DNA of 7,605 nt from NCBI GenBank assembly GCA_026985385.1, contig JALSQM010000126.1:1-7605 (forward strand). Direction: 5' to 3'. The first letter of the stretch is position 1. Every line of letters begins with the position of its first letter. Source of the DNA: Acidilobaceae archaeon (GTDB taxonomy: Archaea > Thermoproteota > Thermoprotei_A > Sulfolobales > Acidilobaceae). Shown piece by piece: positions 1 through 5,489 of the stretch. The notes beneath the pieces are model-generated. The model was not told the origin of the DNA. It did no database searches and was given only the letters and a program-made list of their open reading frames with translations. The translations under genes were made by a program, and so were the position numbers.

Positions 1-984
1 CACGCCGGGCGGGGTGAACCTAGTCACCAGCACCTCGTGGGAGCCGCTCCAGAGTAGTTCGACGCCCGAGCCGCCGATAGGGGTTATCTCCACTATCGAG
101 TCCCAGAAGGTGCCGGGCCTATAGTATACCAGCCACCTGTATCCATCCCAGTAAGCGTTAAGGGCGAGGCCGGCATGACCCCTGGATCTGAGGGCTATAC
201 CGAGCCCCCCCTCGAGGGGGGCTATGAGCCCCCAGTACCCCTCCCCGGGGATCCCGGTCATTCCCACAACCCAGGGGAGGCCCTGGGGGCCCACGGTCAC
301 CTCCTCCACGGTGGAGTTGGGTAGTGCGTCCCCGAAGTCGATTGTGTACGCTTTCGCCCCGCGGATCTCGAGTAGGGCCGTGGGTGTCACTATGTAGATA
401 GAGCCGCCTATGATTCTCAGAGCCTCGAGGGGCGACGAGTATGAGAGTAGCAAAGCCCTCCCCAGCCCCCCTTTAATGAGTAGGACGAGGATCCCCTCGG
501 GGGCCAGGCCCGCCGCTGCTATGGAGCCTCCGGAGCAGTCGATGACCGAGAAACTGGCATACCTAACACGGGGAACGCTGTAGATGCGGGCCACCCCACC
601 ATTACCGGCTCCTAGGTCAGCTATGGCCAGTGCCGGCAGGCCTAGGTAGGAGCCTGCAACCGCTACCCTGGATCCCTCTATACACGCGGCCTGGGCCTGG
701 AAGCCCTTGAGGACGAGCCACCGCGGCCCCCGGGCATCGTAGATTAGTGTATCATACTTGAATCCACTCCTATTCGATGCGACGACTAGGATGCTCCCCC
801 CCTCACAGGCCCCAGCCAGGGGGGTAGAGTTCTCCGGCCAAGGCGACACGACGTAGACTGTGGCTCCCACGCCGGTATTGTAGAGTGCCAGGGCTGAGGA
901 AGCACCCCACGCTATCGGGAAGAGCACGGCGATCAGAGCCAGTAGCCTCCTCGAGATGGGGCAGGGCGGCAAGGCGGTGTTCAC
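1..984 (-). CDS. Secreted beta-propeller-like protein, C-terminus outside the window
   Basis: The minus-strand frame is open from a GTG at 984 to the left edge (328 codons, no stop), so the C-terminus is missing. The first 33 residues look like a secretion signal: two arginines near residues 12-13, a hydrophobic core LLALIAVLF, then small residues ending in ALA. The rest is rich in short beta strands and carries a repeated turn-plus-strand motif (for example EGGSILVVA near 61-69, EGSRVAVAG near 103-111, GGSIAAAG near 152-159, GGSIYIVT near 193-200, QGLPWVVG near 234-241, DGYRWLVYY near 280-288). The aligned glycines are 41, 49, 41, 41 and 46 residues apart, as expected for propeller blades. 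Cys60, Cys101 and Cys150 sit at the same position in three consecutive blades. The GTG overlaps the TGA of the upstream membrane gene by four bases (GTGA), implying translational coupling. The role is unknown; a cell-surface binding or scaffold protein is inference. The gene call is solid, the fold moderate. Confidence 0.8.
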   Translation of the reverse strand, partial: MNTALPPCPISRRLLALIAVLFPIAWGASSALALYNTGVGATVYVVSPWPENSTPLAGACEGGSILVVASNRSGFKYDTLIYDARGPRWLVLKGFQAQAACIEGSRVAVAGSYLGLPALAIADLGAGNGGVARIYSVPRVRYASFSVIDCSGGSIAAAGLAPEGILVLLIKGGLGRALLLSYSSPLEALRIIGGSIYIVTPTALLEIRGAKAYTIDFGDALPNSTVEEVTVGPQGLPWVVGMTGIPGEGYWGLIAPLEGGLGIALRSRGHAGLALNAYWDGYRWLVYYRPGTFWDSIVEITPIGGSGVELLWSGSHEVLVTRFTPPGV

Positions 985-1514
985 CCTCTAAGCAGCCCCC
1001 TCAGCCTAGGTATGAGCTCTCCAAGCCGGGCCCCGCGTTCAACACTTACCGCTATGGCGGCCCTACCACTGCCGGTAATGCCCCCCCGGGGACTGGTGGG
1101 TATCGCTAGTGAGCCCTCGTAGGTGAAGGTGCTCTCGTCAACCCTGCTAAACCTCCCGCGGAGGGGGCGGAAGCACGTGTAATCCCTGGGGAGGCCTCCG
1201 CGTATCCCGGGATCGCCGGGGCGACCCTCGAATACTCCAACCATAGCGTAGGAAGCGTTTACGCAGTACGACTCTATTAAATCGCCTATCTCAACACAGT
1301 AAACGGCGGCGTGCGGGCTCTCGAACTCCACGAGGACGCCATTCCTGCAGAGGCCCCGGGCCTCCCGCAGGATCCCCTCCTGCCACAGTAGACTCCTCGC
1401 CTCAGTGTAGACCAGGGGAAAACCGGCTGCCCCATAGGCGAGGGCGGCCAGCAGGGAGTATAGACCCGGCAGACCCGCGCCAAGCGCGGCGAGGGCTGCA
1501 GTGGTTAGAGCCAC
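981..1514 (-). CDS. Membrane-anchored protein with a four-cysteine external domain
   Basis: This is a 177-residue hypothetical protein from the GTG at 1514. The N-terminus is hydrophobic: an Ala/Leu-rich stretch at residues 2-15 and a second segment at about 18-36 (YSLLAALAYGAAGFPLVY). A polar domain of about 140 residues follows, with cysteines at 56, 73, 84 and 114 that could form two disulfides if, as inferred, the domain is extracytoplasmic. I recognise no family. The gene is first in an operon with the secreted propeller-like protein, whose GTG overlaps this TGA, so the two products may form one surface complex. The start is uncertain: the frame stays open for 17 codons above the GTG and is hydrophobic there, with no ATG, GTG or TTG. 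A CTG at 1562, preceded by GGGGTG, would give 193 residues beginning PRPRG before a longer hydrophobic helix. Confidence 0.65.
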   Translation of the reverse strand: MALTTAALAALGAGLPGLYSLLAALAYGAAGFPLVYTEARSLLWQEGILREARGLCRNGVLVEFESPHAAVYCVEIGDLIESYCVNASYAMVGVFEGRPGDPGIRGGLPRDYTCFRPLRGRFSRVDESTFTYEGSLAIPTSPRGGITGSGRAAIAVSVERGARLGELIPRLRGLLRG

Positions 1515-1569
1515 AGCCTCTGAGGCTAGGAGAACCCCCAGGATCCCGCGGGGCCTCGGCAGGCCTTAG

Positions 1570-1605
1570 CACCCCGAGGACTCTACTGGCCTCCCTAGCT
1601 TAATA
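1570..1605 (-). promoter_or_regulatory. Candidate promoter and ribosome binding site of the envelope operon
   Basis: On the minus strand a TATA-like TATTAAGC lies at 1605-1598 and GGGGTG at 1575-1570. The TATA centre is about 40 nt from the CTG at 1562, and GGTG lies 7 nt before it. That matches the geometry of other genes here better than it fits the GTG at 1514. The element is inferred from position and composition only. Confidence 0.35.
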
Positions 1606-1639
1606 CACGTGGGAGCGCAAGCGGCGGCTCGATGAGGGT

Positions 1640-1644
1640 AAAAA
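1640..1644 (-). terminator. Possible T-tract terminator after the 170-aa gene
   Basis: About 50 nt past the stop of the 170-aa gene, the minus strand reads CCCCTTTTTA. Short U-runs after a gene can terminate archaeal transcription. The tract is only five T long, and it could instead belong to promoter sequence of the downstream envelope operon. Confidence 0.25.
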
Positions 1645-1694
1645 GGGGTTTGAATACAGGGCTCGGGAACGCGGGGAACTCAGGGCCTGGAGGG

Positions 1695-2207
1695 CTAGGC
1701 CTTCCTTATGCCCCAGAGCTTCCTCACAGCAACCTTGACGCCGGCGCTTATGCTGTCTAGTATCTTGGGGTTGAGCTGCATCCTGACCCTCTCCGGGGGC
1801 GGCTGTATCTGGCTCAGCTCTATGGCCAGCGCTAGGGCGTGGCTGAGCAGGTTGGTGCTGCCCTTGTACTTCTCGCCTACTATTAGGTCCTCGAAGTACT
1901 TGGTCCAGGCGGTGGGATCCCTGCTCCTCCTGACTAGGACTAGGAAGCCGCCTACTGCAGGGCCTATCTCCTGCTTGAGCCTGTAGTACTTGTAGTTGTC
2001 GGTTCCACCCTCCTCTGTGACGAAGTCGTGCTTCTTCAGGGCGTCGACCATTACCTTGAATACCTCCTCAGCCTTCTGACCGCCCATCCTTATCAGTGTG
2101 GCCTCCCTGGCCTTCTCTGGGATGGCGCTCCTGAACTGTATCACGGGGCCCCTCGCAGTCTTCCTTAGGACTAACTTATACGTCCTCTCCGCGAGTACCT
2201 CACTCAC
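1695..2207 (-). CDS. Unrecognised soluble basic protein, 170 aa
   Basis: A good coding frame starts at GTG 2207 and ends at TAG 1695-1697. The start is supported by GGGGTGA at 2220-2214, six bases upstream. The protein has no signal peptide, membrane segment or cysteine, so it is probably cytoplasmic. The N-terminal third alternates strand-like segments (TYKLVLRKT, PVIQFRSAI). A helix follows at about 45-60 (KAEEVFKVMVDALKKH), then a strand pair around 72-94 (YKYYRLKQE, GGFLVLVRR), a helix near 118-134 (STNLLSHALALAIELSQ), and a basic C-terminal tail (VRKLWGIRKA). I do not recognise the family. The basic ends might suit RNA or DNA binding, but no motif proves it. Codon use looks like that of its neighbours. 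It is transcribed divergently from the riboflavin-pathway reductase. Confidence 0.75.
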   Translation of the reverse strand: MSEVLAERTYKLVLRKTARGPVIQFRSAIPEKAREATLIRMGGQKAEEVFKVMVDALKKHDFVTEEGGTDNYKYYRLKQEIGPAVGGFLVLVRRSRDPTAWTKYFEDLIVGEKYKGSTNLLSHALALAIELSQIQPPPERVRMQLNPKILDSISAGVKVAVRKLWGIRKA

Positions 2208-2213
2208 ACCGCT

Positions 2214-2271
2214 TCACCCCTCGACTCCGGAGGGTTCCACCCTTACAGGTACACGGCAAGGGTTAAAAATT
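2214..2271 (-). promoter_or_regulatory. Promoter and SD of the 170-aa gene
   Basis: The minus strand reads AATTTTTAACC at 2271-2261, a TATA-like AT block in an otherwise GC-rich divergent region. It puts initiation near 2240 and leaves a leader of about 33 nt. GGGGTGA at 2220-2214 is a strong SD, six nt before GTG 2207. The same AT block (TTAAAAAT on the plus strand) could also serve rightward transcription, so its direction is not certain. Confidence 0.45.
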
Positions 2272-2352
2272 CTCCGCTTCAACGCTTAAGGCGGAATTAT
2301 GGCGTGTCACGGCCTCGGGGATTATCGTGTAGAGCCCCGGGGGCGCTTAGAA

Positions 2353-2394
2353 GGTATTACCACTGATAGCTGGGGGGGACGCTGTCTCGTGGAG
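2353..2394 (+). promoter_or_regulatory. Candidate promoter and SD that decide the reductase start
   Basis: GGTATTAC at 2353-2360 lies about 44 nt before the GTG at 2401, and GGAG at 2391-2394 lies six nt before it. Both spacings match the other genes of the window. They support starting the reductase at 2401 instead of at the in-frame ATG 2299. If instead the AT block at 2263-2270 drives rightward transcription, the ATG at 2299 would be almost leaderless. Confidence 0.4.
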
Positions 2395-2400
2395 AGCTGT

Positions 2401-3060
2401 GTGTCTTCCCCGAGACCCTGGGTCACTGTATTCGCTACCGTCAGCCTAGACGGTAGACTAGCCCCCCCAGGCGTCGGGGGCTATAAGCTGAGCTGCGCCG
2501 AGGACTTCGAGCTGCAGCACAGGCTGAGGGCCGCATACGACGCCGTTGGAGTTGGTGCTAACACCGTCATATTGGATGACCCCAGGCTGACAGTGAGGCT
2601 CGTGCCGGGGAGGAACCCAGTCCGCGTGGTCTTCGACTCCTCCCTTAGAGCGCCGCCGATCGCTAGGGTATTCCAGCCCCCAGGGCGTAGGATCCTGGTC
2701 ACCCGAGGGGGTCATCCACGGAGTCTGCTGGAGCCGTATCTCTCCCGGGGCGTCGAGGTGATTGAAGCCGACGACACAAGACACGCCCTCCTAAAGCTCA
2801 GGAGGAGGGGGATCAGGCGCTTACTCATCGAGGGTGGGGGTGCGTTGATCGCCTCCCTCCTGGAGGCGGGGGTCGTAGACGAGGTGAGGGTAACCATAGC
2901 GCCTCGGATCCTGGGCAACGGGCCCTCCCTCGCCAGGCTCAGGGAGGGCTTCATGGAAGTAACACTGGCGCTAGTTGAGGTCACCCCCCTCTGCGGGGGC
3001 TGGGTGCACCTAGTCTACCGCGTGAGGGAGCCCAAGTGGCCCTGCGCCCTCCCAGGTTAA
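2401..3060 (+). CDS. 2,5-diamino-6-(ribosylamino)-4(3H)-pyrimidinone 5'-phosphate reductase (RibD C-terminal family)
   Basis: This is the NAD(P)H-dependent reductase that converts the ribosylamino side chain of the early riboflavin (and F420) intermediate to ribitylamino. In archaea and fungi it acts before deamination, the reverse of the bacterial order. From GTG 2401 it is 219 aa, close to the ~220 aa of archaeal stand-alone reductases. Visible family motifs are TVSLDGRLA near residue 13-21, the nucleotide-binding GVGANTVILDDPRLT at 50-64, NPVRVVFDS at 72-80, LIEGGGALI near 142-150, and VDEVRVTIAPRILG near 159-172. No deaminase domain is fused. The frame is open further upstream to an ATG at 2299, adding 34 residues (Cys- and Gly-rich, encoded across a run of seven G at 2372-2378) that the family lacks. 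SD GGAG six nt before 2401 favours the shorter form. The gene converges on the Tes-like gene. Confidence 0.9.
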   Translation: MSSPRPWVTVFATVSLDGRLAPPGVGGYKLSCAEDFELQHRLRAAYDAVGVGANTVILDDPRLTVRLVPGRNPVRVVFDSSLRAPPIARVFQPPGRRILVTRGGHPRSLLEPYLSRGVEVIEADDTRHALLKLRRRGIRRLLIEGGGALIASLLEAGVVDEVRVTIAPRILGNGPSLARLREGFMEVTLALVEVTPLCGGWVHLVYRVREPKWPCALPG

Positions 3061-3118
3061 CAGGATGGAGGTTAGAGTCAACAGTAAACAGGGAATGGAG
3101 TGCGGGAGCCCGGAATAC

Positions 3119-4897
3119 TCAGTATATTATGCCCTTATACGCCTCCCAGTAGATGGGGCTGCTCTTGATGAACTTGAAGTACTTGGCCCTGTTGTATTTC
3201 GCCCCGGGCCCTATGCCTCCGGAGCCGAACTCCTTCTCATAGTCCTCTATGGGTATCTGATACTTGGCCTGTACGTAGTCCCTATAGAGGTCTTCGAGCA
3301 CGTTGAAGGCGCAGAATGGCACCACCCTGCCGTCGGGCATTAGGTAGTGTATGTTGCAGCGGCGCACGCGTGTGACATCATAGTTGTAGAGGTCCATGAA
3401 GTGCATCATCCCTATGAACATGAGCTTGTAGTGTAGCTCTCCTAAGGCGTTGTAGTTACGCTTCACGAACACGTTCCAGAGGAGCTTGGTTATATTCAGA
3501 TCCTTGGGGATCCTCTTCGTATCCACGAACTTCCTCAAGTCTATGAGGCCCTTGAGGGCCGTGATCTTCTTACTCGCCCCGCTGAGGAGGTCTATCCTCT
3601 TCTCGTCTAGCCACTCTATGAAGCCCTCGACATCGAAGAACTCCGTTATAGGTATGAACCTCTTCGGAACACCATCAGCCCCCTTCTCGACAAACACGTA
3701 AGTGGCGGCTCCGCACATTGGGTGGTTAGACATGCAGAACTGCTCGGTCCCCGTGTAGGACTCGACGAACTTAGCGAACTTCGCTGCCACGGGTATGGGG
3801 AACCATGCCTCTGGGGGTATCTGATAGTCTGTCTGCTCGGCGATGCCGTTTATGGCGTCTGCAATCGTTATCCTGTACCTCTCCCTCTCCCTCTTCTTCA
3901 TCTGACCCGTTAGGCTCACGGGCTGGAAGTTGACGGCCCTGACTATGTCCATGTGCTTGCCCGCGAACTTGAGTATGAGGCCCATCTCGTGGTCGTTCAC
4001 GCTCTTTATCAGTGTGGGTACGAGGACTACGCTCGTCATACCAGCCTTCCTGAAGACCTCGAAGGTGAATGGCACCTCCCAGTGGTTCTTCCAGTTAGTC
4101 TTGGGTGTGACGCCGTCGAAGCTCATGTAGACCGTGTTAACCCCCGCCTGCCTGAGCGAGCGGGCGTACTCGACAGCCTTCTCGGGATCCTCGAAGTATA
4201 ATCTGGCGAATTTGATCCCGTTAGTGTTTAATTGCACGTGCCTGACGCCCTCCTCTTTGAGGAGCCTCACTATGTCGACTAGATCCTCCCTCATCGTGGG
4301 CTCGCCGCCCGTGATCTGAACGGCCATGGTGACACCTTGCTTCTTCAACTGCCTGATCATGAAGCGTATCTGCTCGAGGCTGGGCTCGTAGACGTAGCCG
4401 ACTTTCTCGGCGTAGAAGAAGCAGTACCAGCAGCTTAGATCGCATCTATTCGTGACGACGAGGTTAGCCAGGGCCGTATGGTTCTCGTGCATGGCGCATA
4501 GACCGCAGTTGAAGGGGCAGGGAGCCGAGAGCTGGACGTAGGGCCTCTTAACGCCCTTACCCGTCTCCTCATACTTCATCATTCTATAGTAGAGCTTTGC
4601 ATCCCCATAGTAGAGCTCCTCTATCTCGCCGTGATCGGGGCAAACCCTCCTAATCCAGATCTTACCATCCCGCTCGACGATACGTGCGGGGAGTAGCCTC
4701 CTACAGTAGGGGCAGAGGCTCGTGGTGATGCCAACATGTTTCTCCCCGGGCTTCAGCTTCGGGAGCTTACCCCCGATGGGTATCCGCTTACCTGCTATCT
4801 CGACGTAGACCTCCCCATTGACCCTTACTATCCTGGATGGAGACGGTAGTATAGCGGGCTTCTCGGCAGGACGGCTCCGCGCTACTCCAACAGCCAT
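3119..4897 (-). CDS. tes: Radical SAM tetraether lipid synthase (Tes/GDGT-MAS family)
   Basis: Tes enzymes (first shown for MA_1486 and MJ0619) join the terminal carbons of phytanyl chains of archaeol lipids to make membrane-spanning tetraethers. This protein has 592 aa. It has an N-terminal metal-binding region (CPYC at 62-65, CPDHG at 86-90), an auxiliary cluster motif CPFNCGLC (127-134), the radical SAM CxxxCxxC motif CDLSCWYC (152-159), TGGEP at 196-200 for SAM binding, and strands LNTNG (223-227) and SFDG (259-262) of the barrel. Further cysteines at 388, 395, 514 and 529 (CNIHYLMPDGRVVPFC) could hold a C-terminal cluster. I see no B12-binding domain, which argues against a GrsA/GrsB ring synthase. 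There is no signal peptide, so it presumably acts at the inner membrane face. ATG 4897 is supported by GGTGG four bases upstream. It is divergent from a thioredoxin-like gene. The family call is strong; the exact lipid product is inferred. Confidence 0.9.
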   Translation of the reverse strand: MAVGVARSRPAEKPAILPSPSRIVRVNGEVYVEIAGKRIPIGGKLPKLKPGEKHVGITTSLCPYCRRLLPARIVERDGKIWIRRVCPDHGEIEELYYGDAKLYYRMMKYEETGKGVKRPYVQLSAPCPFNCGLCAMHENHTALANLVVTNRCDLSCWYCFFYAEKVGYVYEPSLEQIRFMIRQLKKQGVTMAVQITGGEPTMREDLVDIVRLLKEEGVRHVQLNTNGIKFARLYFEDPEKAVEYARSLRQAGVNTVYMSFDGVTPKTNWKNHWEVPFTFEVFRKAGMTSVVLVPTLIKSVNDHEMGLILKFAGKHMDIVRAVNFQPVSLTGQMKKRERERYRITIADAINGIAEQTDYQIPPEAWFPIPVAAKFAKFVESYTGTEQFCMSNHPMCGAATYVFVEKGADGVPKRFIPITEFFDVEGFIEWLDEKRIDLLSGASKKITALKGLIDLRKFVDTKRIPKDLNITKLLWNVFVKRNYNALGELHYKLMFIGMMHFMDLYNYDVTRVRRCNIHYLMPDGRVVPFCAFNVLEDLYRDYVQAKYQIPIEDYEKEFGSGGIGPGAKYNRAKYFKFIKSSPIYWEAYKGIIY

Positions 4898-4901
4898 AGT
4901 A

Positions 4902-4943
4902 CCACCGGCTCGCCTAGCAATAAGGTGCGCGGGGATATTTAAA
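4902..4943 (-). promoter_or_regulatory. Promoter and SD of the Tes-like gene
   Basis: The minus strand carries TTTAAATAT at 4943-4935, a good archaeal TATA box centred about 42 nt before the ATG, predicting initiation near 4912. GGTGG at 4906-4902 is the SD, four nt before ATG 4897. The predicted leader is only about 15 nt. Confidence 0.65.
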
Positions 4944-4974
4944 GCGTCTACCTTATCCCCACGGTAGGATAGGG
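4931..4974. repeat. Clustered GGATA inverted repeats between tes and the thioredoxin gene
   Basis: GGGGATA at 4931-4937 is mirrored by TATCCCC at 4954-4960. CCTTATCC at 4951-4958 also pairs with GGATAGGG at 4967-4974 (eight pairs, one G-T). The first arm overlaps the Tes TATA box, so a protein bound here could block or tune that promoter. This is an operator candidate by position only. Confidence 0.4.
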
Positions 4975-5000
4975 TTGAAGGGCTTCGCCCCCCATATGCG

Positions 5001-5048
5001 TTTAAGCTAAAACTTCCAGTTCACACCCCCCGTCCAGCTCGGGTGGAG
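5001..5048 (+). promoter_or_regulatory. Promoter and SD of the thioredoxin-like gene
   Basis: TTTAAG at 5001-5006 is TATA-like and predicts initiation near 5030. GGTG at 5042-5045 lies six nt before ATG 5052, so the GTG at 5043 is more likely part of the SD than the start codon. Confidence 0.5.
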
Positions 5049-5051
5049 TAT

Positions 5052-5489
5052 ATGCTGGAGCGCGCGGCTCAAGTCAGCGTCTCGGAGCTGGCTAGGAGGC
5101 TGGCCGCCCTCCTCCGCGAGAGGGCTGACTTCATTGAGAGGCTTGAGGACGCTGTAGCCGAGGTCAAGAGCAGGGATATAGATGAGATACTCAGCAAGTA
5201 CAAGCTCGTACTACTGTTCTTCACCGCGGGGTGGTGCGGGCCATGTATATCGTTCATGCAGACGTTCAGGGAGGTAGCGGGCCGCCTCGCCCACCCGAAG
5301 GTCTTCTACGGCTACGTTGACGTCGATACATCCTACTCCCTAGCCGATAGGTATAACGTGAAGCATATACCGTCAATAGTAATCATAGTCGACGGGAAGC
5401 CGGTAGACGTCATTATAGGCTCGATGAGCAGGGAGAAGCTGGAGGAGAAGGTCAAGGCGTACATGAAGGCTGCCGGTCTAGTGGCGTAG
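5052..5489 (+). CDS. Thioredoxin-like protein with helical N-terminal extension
   Basis: The C-terminal ~100 residues have a thioredoxin fold: strand YKLVLLFFTAG, active site WCGPC at residues 61-65, helix MQTFREVAGRLA, strand VFYGYVDVD, the cis-proline loop HIPS (Pro107), strand IVIIVDGKP and a final helix EKLEEKVKAYMKAAG. WCGPC is the classic dithiol-disulfide site, so it should reduce protein disulfides or carry electrons in the cytoplasm; there is no signal peptide. Ahead of the fold are about 45 mostly helical, charged residues (SELARRLAALLRERADFIERLEDAVAEVK), which a minimal thioredoxin of about 105 aa lacks. Length is 145 aa from ATG 5052, or 148 from GTG 5043. It is divergent from the Tes-like gene, and its TAG directly abuts the stop of the convergent NAPRTase gene. 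A role in supplying electrons to the neighbouring enzyme is speculation. Confidence 0.9.
   Translation: MLERAAQVSVSELARRLAALLRERADFIERLEDAVAEVKSRDIDEILSKYKLVLLFFTAGWCGPCISFMQTFREVAGRLAHPKVFYGYVDVDTSYSLADRYNVKHIPSIVIIVDGKPVDVIIGSMSREKLEEKVKAYMKAAGLVA

Noticed and set aside
885..1109. Plus-strand 74-aa frame
   Set aside because: It lies antisense across the junction of the two coupled envelope genes, is rich in Pro/Arg/Gly as expected for a GC-rich shadow frame, and has no SD.
2458..2984. Minus-strand frames of 108, 73 and 90 aa
   Set aside because: They are antisense to the clearly recognised reductase and show no family features.
3065..3343. Plus-strand 92-aa frame after the reductase
   Set aside because: Most of it is antisense to the conserved C-terminus of the Tes-like protein; its hydrophobic look comes from the complementary codons.
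3953..4201. Plus-strand 82-aa frame, and similar frames inside tes
   Set aside because: They are shadows of the radical SAM barrel coding sequence with no independent start signals.
4979..4990. GGGC-TTC-GCCC mini-hairpin between the divergent promoters
   Set aside because: The four-base-pair stem is too short to stand out in GC-rich DNA and there is no T-tract after it.
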